Assembly (NCBI GenBank): GCA_963774075.1
Contig: CAVZDP010000002.1
Span: 682,001 to 746,000 of the forward strand
Length of the DNA stretch: 64,000 nt
Reading direction: 5' to 3'
Source: JBBQNR01 sp963774075
GTDB taxonomy: Bacteria > Actinomycetota > Thermoleophilia > Solirubrobacterales > JBBDJG01
Both the position numbers and the translations under genes were made by a program. This document shows positions 8,323-19,615 of this stretch, piece by piece. Each line of letters starts with the position of its first letter. Position 1 is the first letter of the stretch. The notes under the pieces were generated by a model. The model ran no database searches, was not told the DNA's origin, and was given only the letters and a program-made list of their open reading frames with translations.

Positions 8323-8523
8323 CTACGCATGACGCCTTCGCAGAGTGTCGAACCAGAAAAGTACGCCGATGATCAGCGCACATACGGCCGACAAGAGCCA
8401 TCTGCCGTCAATGATCGCCACGACAACGACCACGGTAAAGAGAACGGCGTAAAAAGCCGTCAGCCGGTTCACGCTGCTTAGATTAGCTTCGAATCTACGC
8501 CGCCAGCGGTGCGGCTCGCGCAC
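8323..8523 (-). CDS. small membrane protein, two helices, 66 aa
   Basis: This is an unrecognised small membrane protein: a basic N-terminus (MREPHRWRRRFEAN), two hydrophobic helices (LTAFYAVLFTVVVVVAIID and WLLSAVCALIIGVLFWF) and a basic tail. It follows the 2-TM layout of the 1324-1614 product and, like it, ends at a repeat copy. Another degenerate repeat copy (AGGAGGGTCTGGCGA) lies just upstream at 8536-8550. Confidence 0.5.
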   Translation of the reverse strand: MREPHRWRRRFEANLSSVNRLTAFYAVLFTVVVVVAIIDGRWLLSAVCALIIGVLFWFDTLRRRHA

Positions 8524-8597
8524 GGGCCAGAGCGCAGGAGGGTCTGGCGAGGATAGTCAGGTGAGTGTTGCCCATTCGACCGGCGGGAGGCGACGCC

Positions 8598-8659
8598 CGA
8601 GCCGGTGGCGCTGCTCGGGTGGGTGTGACTAGGAGTCTCCGGCGAAACGGCTAGCGAAA
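8598..8659 (+). repeat. copy 4 of the interspersed repeat
   Basis: It has the 27-bp block (8598-8624, identical to copy 3), then GTGACTAGGAG, then the exact core CGAAACGGCTAGCGAAA (8643-8659). The core encodes the last residues and stop of the 8651-8860 gene on the minus strand. Confidence 0.75.
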
Positions 8660-8860
8660 GGCTGGATCATCTGGCTCGCCAATCGCTACGGTAAGTTCTC
8701 GGCCGGTTGTGTCCGTCAAGTGAAGTGGGACCGGGGTCGGATGGGTCCTCGTCGGCCCAATAGTCGAGCGCCCGCCGCAGTCCTCCGCCTCGTCCGGCGT
8801 CAGATAGACCCAAACTTCCCCGAGTTTCTTCCCCGGGTCACTTTCCATGCGGGGGGTCAC
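8651..8860 (-). CDS. small hypothetical protein, 69 aa
   Basis: This is an unrecognised small soluble protein with coded-looking composition (KLGEVWVYLTPDEAEDCGG, then VPLHLTDTTGRELTVAIGEP). Its last residues AFR and the stop lie in repeat copy 4. No signal peptide or family motif is visible. Confidence 0.45.
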   Translation of the reverse strand: MTPRMESDPGKKLGEVWVYLTPDEAEDCGGRSTIGPTRTHPTPVPLHLTDTTGRELTVAIGEPDDPAFR

Positions 8861-8900
8861 CCGCAGAGGGTATCTACGTAGGCGAACCCAGCACAGAACG

Positions 8901-9970
8901 TCAGCAACCCCAGGGAAAGAAGAGCCTCGGTAGGATGACTCCTAACCGCATCCGCTGCCGCCTCTGAAATGGCTTGCGGCGATCACCGGCTCTTCGACTG
9001 TCACCTTTTGAGGCCTGTAGTGCGTGTGCCTCCAGCTCGTGTCCGGCCAGCAATGCCGCGCCGAGGACTCCCGCGTTCGGCCCGTGACGAGCGAGCCGGA
9101 TCTCCGTCCTTTCTCCTACTCCAGGGAGCACGAAGCGCTGCGCCGTTTCCCGCGCCGGCTCCAGCAACAACTCTCCGGCGGTCGCGACGCCGCCGCCGAT
9201 CACGACCAGCTCTGGATCGAAGACGTTGATGGCGTTCGCGATTCCAATGCCAAGTCGTTCGCCTAGAAGCCTGATCACTGCCAGCGCAACCTGATTTCCC
9301 TGCTGGGCCGCGGCAACGACACCGGATCCTTCCACCCGATGCCCCTCTGCCGCCGAACCAACAGCGGATTGCGGGCCCGCCCGTCCGAGCCCGGCCCCAG
9401 CTCTGAGCGCCCGGCCGGACGCGAGCGATTCGAACGACCCAGCCTGCGGGAAGCTTCCGGGCCGGGGCGCACCCCTCTTGAGCGCCGCTCCGATCAGCGT
9501 GTGCCCGATCTCACCGGCGGCTCCGGTCGCCCCGCGATAGACACGGCCTCCGAGCACCAGCCCGCCACCGATCCCGTCCCCGACCGTAATCATCACCAGG
9601 TCACGTACCGCCAGCTGCGCCCCGTCGTAGGCCTCGGCGAGCGCCGCGCAGTTCGCATCGTTGTCGACGAATACCGGTGGGTCGAGCCGTTCTTCCAGGA
9701 CCGTCCTGAGCGGTAAGTCCTCGAGCTCGACGTTCGTACTCGACTTCACCCTCCCGGTCGCGAACTCGACCACGGAAGGGACTCCAACCCCGATGGCCGC
9801 GGCGTCCGGACCGCGCACGTCTTCGACCACCCGAACGATCTCATCGACCAGGGCCTGCTCACCGGCGGCTGCGGTGGGCATGATGCGGGGACTGTCGAGT
9901 CAGCCTCTGAGAGCGACGCCACGGAGACCTTCGTGCCGCCCATGTCCACACCGATCAGCTGCCTGTTCAT
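8901..9970 (-). CDS. glk: ROK-family glucokinase, one frameshift near the N-terminus
   Basis: It phosphorylates glucose with ATP to glucose 6-phosphate in the cytoplasm. From the ATG at 9970 it reads MNRQLIGVDMGGTKVSVASL (phosphate-binding DMGGTK). The frame breaks near 9890 and continues with IGVGVPSVVEFATGRVKSST, VFVDNDANCAALAEA, MITVGDGIGGGLVLGG (ATP site) and GEIGHTLIG. The usual ROK zinc cluster CxCGxxGC is not visible, which is common in actinobacterial glucokinases of this subtype. The end has the FDPELVVIGGGV block. The start overlaps the pgl stop (ATGA), so the two are coupled. Confidence 0.85.
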
Positions 9971-10662
9971 GACCGCGACTCGATGGGAAGCCGACCGGCC
10001 GCCGCCGGGTCGAGCAGCACTGTCATAGCACCGGATGCTGGGGCTATCAGGCTGGCGGGAGCGTCACGATCGGGCTTCCCGGCAAATGCCCGCTCGACAG
10101 CCACCGCTTTTTCTGCTCCGGCGACGAGGAACACACCTGCCGGGCGGCGTTGAAACCGGCAGGGTCAGCGTCACGCGCGGAACCCACGGCGCGAGACCGG
10201 GTCGTTCGACGCCCACCGCCAGCCGCTCCCGCTCCTCGAGGGCGGGATGGCCGGAAAAGAGACGCACAGTGCCCGTCCGGCCCGAGGCCGAGCAGCACCA
10301 GGTCGAATCGAGGGATTTTTCCCCGAAGGCTTCCCGCAGCTCATGCTCGTAGGCCGCCGCGCCGGCGTCCGGTCCCCGCTCGCCGGGGATCCGCCGCACG
10401 TCCGGAGCCTTGCCCGGCAGCCGATCCAGCAGGGCGTCGCGCGCCATCCCGAAGTTGGAGTGCTCGTCGTCGGGAGGCACGCAGCGCTCGTCGCCGAACC
10501 ACAGCGTGCAGCGGACCAGTCGACTTCATCCAGGCCAGGCGCTCGTAGGCGACGCGCGCTGTCGAGCCGCCGGTGAGCGCGATCTGGCCGCCGGCTGGCG
10601 GCCGCGGCGAGCCGCTCGGCGGCCTCCGCAGCGGGATCCTCGAGGACCAACGTGTCCGTCAG
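9967..10662 (-). CDS. pgl: 6-phosphogluconolactonase, several frameshifts
   Basis: It hydrolyses 6-phosphogluconolactone, the second step of the oxidative pentose phosphate pathway. Pieces in different frames add up to one Pgl. The start is DTLVLEDPAAEAAERLAAAA. The middle is DWSAAR, then MPPDDEHSNFGMARDALLDR and LPGKAPDVRRIPGERGPDAG, with LLGLGPDGHCASLF (the conserved GLGxDGHxASLFP loop). The end is ERLAVGVERPG and FLVAGAEKAVAVERAFAGKP, finishing IESRS. The stop TGA overlaps the glk ATG. The start codon is obscure; a CTG at 10662 is the first in-frame candidate. About 230 residues after repair, normal for the family. Confidence 0.75.
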
Positions 10663-11349
10663 GTCGTCACCCCTCGGCGCACCAACGGAAGCTCTTCCTC
10701 GAGCGAGCCGAGGACGTAGTCGCGCCTGCATCGCGCAGCTCCTCCCGTGAAGCGGCCGGTCGCGACGCCCACGGCAAGGCGCCGGCGCCGTGCGCGGCCT
10801 CGACGTCATGGGGCGTATCGCCCACGACGAGCGCCTCCCTCGGGTCGAGCGGCTCGCCGAGCAGCATACCGGCGCGCTCGAGCGCCCTGCGCGTCAGCTC
10901 GGTCCTGTCGCTGGAGTCCGAGCCGAAGCCGCCGAAGGAGAAGTAGTGGCTGAGGTTCGCTCGCGCGAGCTTGATGTGCGCGGCCGCCTCCATGCCGCCG
11001 GTCGTGATCCCGAGCAGGTAGCCCTCCGCGTCGAGTCGGTCGAGGGTCGCCGGACGCCCGGCAGCACCCGGAAGGTCTTCGACTCCGCCACGGTCTGCGG
11101 CAGGTGGCGCATGCGCGTCGACATCAGGCGTGCGAGCTCTCGCCTGCTCGGCTCGTGTCCGAGCACGTTCTTGAACGTGAGCCGCGCGACCTCAGGCTCG
11201 GTCATCCCTGCGTCCGTGTACCTGCCGATGTCGGCCGGAATGCCGTACAGATCGTCGAATGCCATCCGCCACGACGCGGCACCGGCGCCTCCGCTCGAGA
11301 TCAGCGTGCCGTCGACGTCGAAGAGGACCGCGAGCGCTCGATCTTCCAC
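10659..11349 (-). CDS. HAD-family phosphatase, frameshifted
   Basis: A haloacid dehalogenase-type hydrolase, probably a sugar-phosphate phosphatase of the cluster. Motif I is LFDVDGTLISSGG (nucleophile Asp). A cap follows (YGIPADIGRYTDAGMTEPEV). After a frame change come IKLARANLSHYFSFGGFGSD and the motif IV block ALVVGDTPHDVEAAHGAGA. The end is restored by adding one G (GCG-GAC-TAC), giving YVLGSLEEELPLVRRGVTT and a TGA at 10659. The substrate cannot be read from sequence. It sits between zwf and pgl in one transcription unit. Confidence 0.75.
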
Positions 11350-11397
11350 CGGAATGTCTTAATGCGGTGGCCGGAAGGTGCCAGTGGCGGGGGGCGA

Positions 11398-12821
11398 TCA
11401 ATTCGTTGGTCGGTCGGGTCCCCAGGAGCCTGGCTCGTAGGGCAGCACCGGCGGCGGGTCCTCGAGCACGGGCGCCGAGACTTCCCAGAGCCGCTCGATC
11501 CCTCCGAGGTCGTGAAGAGCGTGCGGTCGCCGATCATCACGTCGTGGATGAGTCGCTCGTAGGCCTCGAGCGCGTGCTCCTCGCCTCCGAAGGCGTCCGC
11601 GTAGCTGAAGTCCATCTGGGCTTCGCCGAGCTGCATGGTGGGGCCAGGCACCTTCGCGAGAAAGTCACCGAGATGCTGCCGGGGTCGCCGAGCTCGAACG
11701 TGAGGTGGTCGCTCCCGAACGACTCCGCCGTGAAAGTGGCGTCGATCGGGAACATGCGACGCGGCGGCTGCTTGAACGCGAGCGTGAGCAGATGGCGGCT
11801 CTCGGCGAGACGTTTCCCGTTCGCAGGAAGAACGGGACCCCGGCCCAGCGCCAGTTGTCCACCTGGGCCCGCACCGCGACGAACGTCTCGGTCTCCGAAT
11901 CGGGCGCCACGCCCTCCTCGTCGCGGTAACCCTCGTACTGACCCCGCACGACGTCGCGGGTCGCAGCGGCGGCATCGCGTCGAACACCTTGGTCTTCTCG
12001 GCGGCGAGCGCCTTCGCCTCGAGCGACGTGGGGGGCTCCATCGCGACGAAGCCGAGCACCTGAAAGAGGTGTGTCACGACCATGTCGCGAAAGGCGCCCG
12101 TGCTCTCGTAGAAGCGCGGCGCGCGTGCCGATCGAGAGCGTCTCGGGAACGTCGATCTGGACGTGGTCGATGTGGTTGCGGTTCCAGACCGGCTCGAACA
12201 TGCCGTTCGCGAACCGCAGCGCGAGGATGTTCTGCACCGCCTCCTTGCCGAGGAAGTGGTCGATCCGGAAGATCTGGGATTCGTCGAACACCCTGTGCAG
12301 CGTCGCGTTCAGCGCTGCGCCGATGCAAGGTCCGTGCCGAACGGCTTCTCCATGATCACCCGCGCGTCCGCGTTCAGGCCGGCGGTCCGAGCTCTGTGAC
12401 GACCCCGGCGACGCGGACGGTGGTACCGACAGGTAGTGCAGGATCCGCGGCCTGCCGCCGATCTCCTGCCGCTGCGCGTCGTGACCGCTTCGCCAGCGAT
12501 CGAGGCCGTCAGCGGTTCCGACGAAGGAAAGCGAGTCGCGAACGGCTCCCAGATTCTCGCCGTCCGGCGGCATGCGCCCGAACTCCTCGACCGCCGACCG
12601 CGCAAGGGCGCGGAACTGCTCATCGGAGAGCTCCGTGCGGGAGGAACCGACGATCCGGAAGCCCTCCGGCATCAGGCCTGCCTGCTGGAGATGGAACAGG
12701 CCCGGCAGGAGCTTGCGCCGCGCGAGGTCGCCGTTGGCGCCGAACATCACGATCACGTGATCGTCGGGGGTCGGGACCGTCGGCGCCTCGGTGGCGACGG
12801 CGTTGAGGCGACACTCGCCAT
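11398..12821 (-). CDS. zwf: glucose-6-phosphate 1-dehydrogenase, several frameshifts
   Basis: It oxidises glucose 6-phosphate to the lactone with NADP and commits carbon to the pentose phosphate pathway. The dinucleotide site is VMFGANGDLARRKLLPGLFH. The substrate and catalytic block is IFRIDHFLGKEAVQNILALR (His-Asp-His region, Lys of GKE). WNRNHIDHVQIDVPETL follows. Later parts lie in other frames: VVTHLFQVLGFVAMEPPTSL, VDNWRWAGVPFFLRTGN, MQLGEAQMDFSYADAFGG and LPYEPGSWGPDRPTN before the TGA at 11398. The probable start is the ATG at 12821, which abuts the gnd stop. Repaired length is about 470 residues, normal for Zwf. Confidence 0.85.
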
Positions 12822-12822
12822 C

Positions 12823-13840
12823 TCAGTCCGCCGGCCTTCTCGACATGACCGCCGAACTCCGTTCTCATCGCCGACAGGAGCTGGTCGGCGAAGTCGGCCT
12901 CGCCGCGCGAGCTGAAGCGCTCGTAGAGCGCAGCCGACAGCACGCTTGCGGGCACGCCGTCATCGACCGCGGCGTGGATGGTCCAGCGTCCCTCGCCGGA
13001 GTCCGACACCCTGCCGGTGAACTCCTCCAGGTCCGGTGACTTCGCCAGCGCAGCGGCGGTCAGGTCGAGCAGCCACGATGCGACGACGCTTCCACGCCTC
13101 CACACCTCGGCGACCTGGGCGACGTCGATGTCGTACTGGTAGTAGCGCGGGTCACGCAGGGGCGCCGTCTCGGCGTCCTCGACCCGCCCGTCCTGCTTGC
13201 CGACGTTCGCGTGCCGCAGGACGTTGAACCCCTCGGCGTACGCGGCCATGATGCCGTACTCGATCCCGTTGTGGACCATCTTCACGAAGTGGCCGGCGCC
13301 GACGGGCCCACAGTGGAGATAGCCCTGCTCGGCGGCGGAGGGCTCGCCGCTGCGGCCGGGCGTCCGGGGTTCGCTCCCGACGCCCGGGGCGATCGTCTTG
13401 AAGATCGGGTCGAGATGCTGGACCGGCTCCGGCTCGCCCCCGATCATCAGGCAGAAGCCGCGCTCGAGCCCGAAGACGCCGCCGCTCGTGCCGACGTCGA
13501 CGTAGTGGATGCCCTTCGGCTCGAGCTCCTCCGCCCGGTCGATGTCGTCGCGGTAGTAGCTGTTGCCGCCGTCGATGATGATGTCGCCCGGCTCCATGCG
13601 GCCGCCAGGTCGTTCACGATCTCGCCGGCGAGGCGGCGGGCACCATGACCCAGGCGGCGCGCGGCTTCGCAGCTTCGCGACGAAGTCGTCGAGGGAGGAG
13701 GCGCCGGGCGCGCCCTCCTGCTCGAGCGCCTGCACCGCTTCCGGCGTCGACGCGTAGACGACGCACTCGTGGCCGCCGTCCATCAGCCGCCGCACGATGT
13801 TGGCGCCCATCCGCCCCAGGCCGACCATTCCAAGCTGCAT
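12823..13840 (-). CDS. gnd: 6-phosphogluconate dehydrogenase (decarboxylating), frameshifted
   Basis: It converts 6-phosphogluconate to ribulose 5-phosphate and CO2. The start at 13840 follows GAGGAGGAAGGAAGG. MQLGMVGLGRMGANIVRRLM is the NADP site. GDIIIDGGNSYYRDDI, DVGTSGGVFGLERGFCLMIG and CGPVGAGHFVKMVHNGIEYG (catalytic Lys) are all present. The short form of about 335 residues matches the YqeC/GndA type. Two compensating shifts lie near 13610-13690, and one near the end turns the tail into EKPAD-stop at 12823. Confidence 0.85.
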
Positions 13841-13857
13841 GACCCTTCCTTCCTCCT

Positions 13858-16715
13858 CTACCTCGGCAGCGCCTGCTCGACGGCCCCGCGGATCGCGGCA
13901 AGGCCGGCGTCGACGTCCTCGCCGATGTGGATTCGAAGCGCGCGCCGGCCGCGCTCGGCCAGGACCTGGAAGTCCCCCCGCGCCTGGGCGGCCTTGACGA
14001 CACCGAACGTGTACTTCTGCCCCGGCACCGGCAGGTCGCGGGCGTCGTCGCAGGTGATCTGGAGGAAGACGCCCGAGTTGGGCCCGCCCTTGTACGCCTG
14101 GCCGGTGGAGTGCAGGAAGCGCGGCCCGAAGCCGACGCAGGTGGCCGCTCGCGTGCGGTCCCTGATCGTCCGCCGGATCTCGGCCAGCGCCTGCTCGTGG
14201 CCGGGGGTCATCTCGATGTAGGCAAGCAGCGCCGCGTAGTCGCCGTCCCCGATCCGGCCCAGGTGCGCGCCAGGATTCCCTCGACGAGTGTCCTCGCGGG
14301 CTGCGGAGACAGCTCGGCGCGTTGCGCTCGTCGGCGTACAGCTGAAGACTCCGTCGGTGGCGATCGGCTCCTCGTCGGCCAGCTTCCCGGTCTGCTCGTA
14401 GCCGGCCGTGAGCTCGCGCGTCACGACCTTGGACGCCTCGACGTCCGGCTGGTCGAACGGGTTGATGCCGATCACGGAGCCCGCGACCGCTGTCGCGAAC
14501 TCCCACCGGAAGAGCTCGCCGCCGAGGTCGTAGAGGTCGTCGATCCCGATCCGGACCACGGGGTGGCCGGCCTGCTCGAGCGCGTCGACCGCCGCGTCCT
14601 GTGTCCGGTCGGGCCGACGCGAGCCGGACGTAGACGAACAGGCGGTCGTCGCCGTAGGCGTCCGGCGGCCCGAGCGGCTCGCGATCGATCGGGATCACGC
14701 CCTTGCCTTCCTTGCCCGTCGATTCGGCCAGCAGCTGCTCGAGCCAGGCGCCGAGGTCTGCGATCGCGGGCGACGCCACGAGCGTGAGCTTGTCGCGCCC
14801 GCGGCGCGCAGACGCCGATGATCGATCCCAGCACGAGCCCGGGGTTGTCGGCGGCGGGCACGCAGGGGGCGCAGCTGTCGCCATGCGCTCGGCACGGTCG
14901 AGCAGCGCCTGCACGTCGACGCCCATCACGGCGCCCGGCACCATGCCGAAGTCCGACAGGGCGGAGTAGCGCCCGCCGATCGACGCGAGGCCGTGCGCGA
15001 CATGGCGAAACCCTCCTCTCGGCGAGCTGCTCGAGCTTGGAGCCGGGGTCGGTGATCGCGATGAAGCGCTTCGGCGCCTCGTCGGCGCCGACCGCCTCCG
15101 GCATGCGCTCGAAGAAGTACTGCTCGAAGATGTTCGGCTCGAGCGTCGTGCCGGACTTGCTGGAGACGATGAAGAGGGTGCGGGCGAGGTCGATCTTGCG
15201 CTCGCGCGGCCTCACCTGCGCGGGGTCGGTCGAGTCGAGGATGTGCAGCTCGGGATGGCCCTCCTGCGCGGGAACGTGAGCGAGAAGCTCCGGGCAGAGG
15301 CTCGAGCCACCCATGCCGAGCAGGAGCACGTGCTCGAAGCCCGCTCCGGCGACGTCGCGCGCGATCGGTCGAGCCGCTCCGAGTGCGCGAGCTGGTCCTC
15401 GGCGACGTCCGAGCCAGCCGAGCCATTGCGACTCGTCCGCCCCCGTCCACAGCGTCGGTCGCGCGCCCAGAGGCGGCGCACCTTCCCGCTGGCTGCCAGT
15501 CGTCGATCGTGTCGCCGACCTCGGTCTCGATCTCGGGCGGCAGGCTCGCGCGCGGGGCGATGCGGGTTGCGCGAGGCTCCTCGGCCTCGCTCTGCTCGAT
15601 CGCCGCGAACAGCTTCTGGAAGGCCTCGGCGAACAGCTCGACGCCGTCCTCGGTCAGCGGTCGGTGATCTCCTCGAGCGAGATGCCGAGCCCGTCGAGCG
15701 CGGCGAGCGTGTCCCGCGCCCCCGCGACGTCCTCCTCGAGGCTCGCGCGCGGACGGCCGTGCTCGCGGAAGGCATCGAACGTCGCCGGGGGCACGGTGTC
15801 GACGGTGTCGGGCCCGATCAGCTCCTCGACGTAGATGAGGTCGGGGTACCTGGGGTTCTTCGTGCTCGTGCTCGCCCACAGCAGCCGCTGCACGTGCGCT
15901 CCGCGCTCGCGAGCGCCGTCCAGCGCTCGCCGGCGATGCTTGCCTTGAAGCGCTGGTAGGCGAGCTTTGCGTTTGCGATCGCGACCTTGCCCTGCAGCTC
16001 GCGCGCGGGCGCCGCCGGACGTCGGCCAGCTTCGCGATTCCTCGAGCAGCGCGTCCGCGACCGTGTCGATCCGGCTGACGAAGAAGCTCGCCACCGACGC
16101 GACGCGCGCCACGTCGCCGCCGCTCGCCGGCAGGCCTCGAGCCCGCTCATGTAGGCGTCGACCACCTGCTCGTAGACCGGGATCGCGAACAGCAGCGTGA
16201 TGTTCACGTTGACGCCGCGCGCCGTCAGCGCGCGGATCGCGGGGATGCCCTCCTGCGTCGCCGGCACCTTGACCATCACGTTGTCGCGGTCGATCGCGCT
16301 CCACAGCCGCTCCGCCTCGGCGATCGTCCCCTCCGTGTCGTGGGCGAGGGCGGGCGACACCTCGATCGAGACGAACCCGTCGCGCCGGTCCGTCTGGTCG
16401 TAGACCGGCCGGAACGCGTCGGCAGCGTCCCGGATGTCCTGGATCGCGAGCTGCTCGTAGACCGCCTTCGGGTCGGGCTCGCCCTCGCGGCGCAGCGCCT
16501 CGAGCGCGTCGGCGTAGTCGGTCGAGCCGGCGATCGCCTTCTCCCAGATCGACGGGTTCGAGGTGATGCCGCGCAGGCCGTCCTCGGCGATCAGGCGCGC
16601 GAGCTCTCCCGAGGTGATCAGGCTGCGGCGGATGTAGTCGTACCAGACGCTCTGGCCGTGATCGAGCAGCTCGAGGAGCGGGTTCGGTCGCGGTCGCGTG
16701 CATCGTCATCATCAT
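13858..16715 (-). CDS. bifunctional transaldolase/glucose-6-phosphate isomerase fusion, frameshifted
   Basis: Two enzymes of central sugar metabolism lie head to tail with no stop or start between them. The transaldolase half begins MHATATEP, has SIEVSPALAHDTEGTIAEAE, the Schiff-base Lys region NVMVKVPATQEG and GVNVNITLLFAIPVYEQVVD. It ends in a linker (LTEDGVELFAEAFQKLF, then ASLPPEIETEVGDTIDDW). The isomerase half has LLLGMGGSSLCPELLAH, TLFIVSSKSGTTLEPNIFEQ (SIS sugar-phosphate loop) and ends FQVLAERGRRALRIHIGEDV. The total of about 950 residues matches known Tal-Pgi fusions of actinobacteria and cyanobacteria. At least four shifts break it here. Substrates flow between the two halves and the neighbouring gnd and tkt. 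Confidence 0.85.
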
Positions 16716-18804
16716 CGAAGCCTCCGCGACGCCGCGGGCGTGCAGCTCGAGCTGCCTGCCGGGCGTGGCGACGATCGCGTCGGGCGTGAAGCCGAACTTC
16801 TTCTGCAGGTCCTTCAGGGGCGCGGAGGCGCCGAAGGTGTGCATCCCGATCATCGCTCCGCCGGTGCCGACGAAGCGCTCCCATCCGAACGTCGAGGCCT
16901 GCTCGACGGCGACGCGCGCCGCCCCGCTCGGGGGCAGCACCTCGTTCCTGTACTCGGGCGGCTGCTGGTCGAACAGCTCCCAGGACGGCATGCTGACCAC
17001 GCGCACCTTCTCGCCCGCGGCCGTGAGTTGCTCGTATGCGGCGACGCAGAGCGACACCTCGCTGCCGGTACCGATCAGGATCAGCTCCGGCTCGCCGTCG
17101 CCGGGGTCGGCGAGCACGTAGGCGCCACGCTCGAGGCCGGCCGCCGCGGCGTACCGGCCGCGGTCGAGGATCGGAACCGCCTGGCGGGTCAGCACGAGCG
17201 CCGCCGGGGAGTGGTGCATCCGCATCAGCACCCGCCATGCCTCCGCTGCCTCGTTGGCGTCGCAGGGCCGGATGGTGACAAGGCCCGGCGTCGCCCGCAG
17301 CGCCGCGAGCTGCTCGACGGGTTGATGCGTCGGGCCGTCCTCCCCGAGGCCGATCGAATCGTGCGTGAAGATCCAGATCGCCGGGATCTCCATCAGCGCG
17401 CTGAGGCGGATCGGCTCGCTGGCGTAGTCCGAGAAGATCAGGTACGTCGCACCGTAGGGGCGCAGCTTCGAGAGCGACAGCCCGTTCACGACGGCTGCCA
17501 TGCCGTGCTCGCGGACCCGAAGTGGAGGAAGCGGCCGCCGCGTCGTCGGCGGTGAAGACGCCCGCCTCCTCGTAGAGTCAGCCCGACGCTGGTGGAGCCG
17601 GTGAGGTCGGCCGCGCCGCCGACCAGCCAGGGCACGTTGCGAGCGACGGCGTTCAGCGCCTGCCCCGACGCCTTGCGGGTCGGCATGCCCTTCTCGTCGG
17701 CCGGGAACTGCGGGAATGTCGCGGTCCCAGCCCTCCGGCAGCTCACGCCTCTGCATCCGCTCGAGATCGTCCGCAAGCTCGGGGTGCTCGACGCGGTAGC
17801 GCTCGAAGAGCTGCTCCCAGTCCTCTCGCAGCGCGCGCCCGCGCGCGCCGATGCCCTCGGCGAAGTGCTCCACGACTCCGTCGGGGATCAGGAACTGCGC
17901 GTCCTCGGGCCAGCCATAGCTGCGCTTGGCGAGGCGCACCTCCTCCTCGCCGAGCGGCTCGCCGTGGGCCTTGGCCGTGTCCTGGACGCCGGGGGCGCCG
18001 TAGCCGATGTGGCTGTCGACGACGATCAGCGTCGGCCGCTCGTCCTCGCGCTTGAAGGTGTCGAAGGCCCGACCGAGCATCTCGAGATCGTTCGCGTCGC
18101 CGACGTGTGACGTTCCAGCCCTGGGCGATGAAGCGGGCCGCCACGTCGTCGCTGAAGGTGAGCGCCGTGCTGCCGTCGATCGTGACGCGATTGTCGTCAT
18201 AGATCCAGCACAGGTTCGAGAGCCTCAGGTGCCCGGCGATCGAAGCCGCCTCGTATGAGACTCCCTCCATCAGATCGCCGTCGCCGGCGAGCACGTACAC
18301 GTCGAAGTCGAACAGCTCGAAGCCGGGGCGGTTGAAGTGCGCCGCGAGCCACCGCCCTGCGATCGCCATCCCGACCGAGGTCGCGACGCCCTGGCCGAGC
18401 GGTCCGGTCGTGGTCTCGACGCCGGATGTCCAGCGGTACTCCGGGTGGCCGGCCGCCTTGGAGTCGAGCTGGCGGAAGTGCTCGATGTCGTCGAGCTTCA
18501 CGGACAGCTCGCCGAGCGTCTCGTAGTCCGGGTCCACGGCCTTCACGCGGGCGAGGTGCAGCAGCGAGTAGAGCAGCATCGAGGCGTGTCCGGCCGACAG
18601 CACGAAGCGGTCGCGGTTGGGCCAGATCGGGTCCTCGGGATCGAAGCGCAGGAACCGCTGCCAGAGCTCGTATGCGACCGGCGCCATCGCCATGGGCGTG
18701 CCCGGGTGGCCCGAGCTCGCCGCCTGGATAGCATCGATCGACAGCGTCCGGATCGTGTTGATGCACAGCTGGTCGAGCTCGGGCTCGGGTTGGGTGAGCG
18801 TCAT
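16716..18804 (-). CDS. tkt: transketolase, frameshifted
   Basis: A thiamine-diphosphate enzyme that moves two-carbon units between pentose and triose phosphates. The start at 18804 gives LCINTIRTLSIDAIQAASSG HPG, with FVLSAGHASMLLYSLLHLA, GPLGQGVATSVGMAIAGRWL and the ThDP motif VYVLAGDGDLMEG...DDNRVTIDG. After a shift come VDSHIGYGAPGVQDTAKAHG and VREHGMAAVVNGLSL, IFTHDSIGLGEDGPTHQPVE, then LILIGTGSEVSLCVAAYEQL. The end near GVAEAS runs into the transaldolase starts; an ATGATGATGA overlap is likely but the exact stop is hidden by a shift. Confidence 0.85.
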
Positions 18805-18813
18805 CGCGTTCTT

Positions 18814-19509
18814 TCAGTTCGGGTTCGGTCGAACTGACCTCGCCGTCGTCGCGGAGAGACAGATAAGCGCGTCCGATGTCAGGCTGGTCGAAGATCGACG
18901 TCCCGGCGACGAGCAGCGTGCTCCTGCTTTCGCGACCCGACGGCGTTTCTTCGTCGATGCCACCGTCCACCTGGACCAGCACCTCATCGGGAAGCTGGCG
19001 CCGGAGAAGCGCGATGCGTTAGAGCGCCTCGGGCATGAATGTCTGGCCGGAGTAGCCGGGGTGGATGCTCATGCAAATGACGAGGTCGGCTCCCGCGGCG
19101 GCCGCGAGCGCGCGCTCGATGGGGGTCTCGGGATTGAACGCGACCCCAACCCCAAGTCCGAGCGCTCGGGCCGCCGCGATGGTGCGCGAGGGATCCTCGC
19201 AGGCCTCGAGGTGGAACGTCACGCTGTCGCCGCCGGCGTCGGCGACCTGGGGGAAGTGCCTCTCCGGCTCGACGACCATCAGGTGGCAATCGATGGAACC
19301 CCGCGCCCATGGATAAGGGGCGCGATCGACTCGAGCACGATCGGACCCATCGTTATCGGCTCGACGAAGCGCCCGTCGCCAACGTCGAAGTGGAAGATCC
19401 GGGCCCCGGCGTCGATGAGCTGCTCGATCTGAGCCCCGAGGTTCGCGAAGTCAGCCGCGTATAGTGACGGCTCTACCTCGATGCCTTGTACCCGTTCTGA
19501 CAGGGACAT
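18814..19509 (-). CDS. rpe: ribulose-phosphate 3-epimerase, two compensating frameshifts
   Basis: It interconverts ribulose 5-phosphate and xylulose 5-phosphate. Starting at 19509 it reads EVEPSLYAADFANLGAQIEQ and FHFDVGDGRFVEPITMGP (metal-binding His and Asp). In a second frame HLMVVEPERHFPQVADAGGD, VGVAFNPETPIE and CMSIHPGYSGQTFMPEAL follow. In a third frame comes LVQVDGGIDEET (second catalytic Asp), then GTSIFDQPDIGRAY. A TGA at 18814 is back in the starting frame, giving 231 residues, the normal length. It is divergent from rpiA. Confidence 0.85.
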
Positions 19510-19615
19510 GAGGTTATTAGAGTGAGCGAGCGATTGTAGTCACCGGGGCCAGTGCCGCGGAGACTCGACTTAAGTGATTCGGTGGGTGAATGACGAAACT
19601 GAGCTGATACTGAGC

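Noticed and set aside
12620..14944. One 774-residue minus-strand protein
   Set aside because: It is a chance join of pieces of pgi, gnd and zwf in one frame. The true products are separate enzymes with frame breaks.
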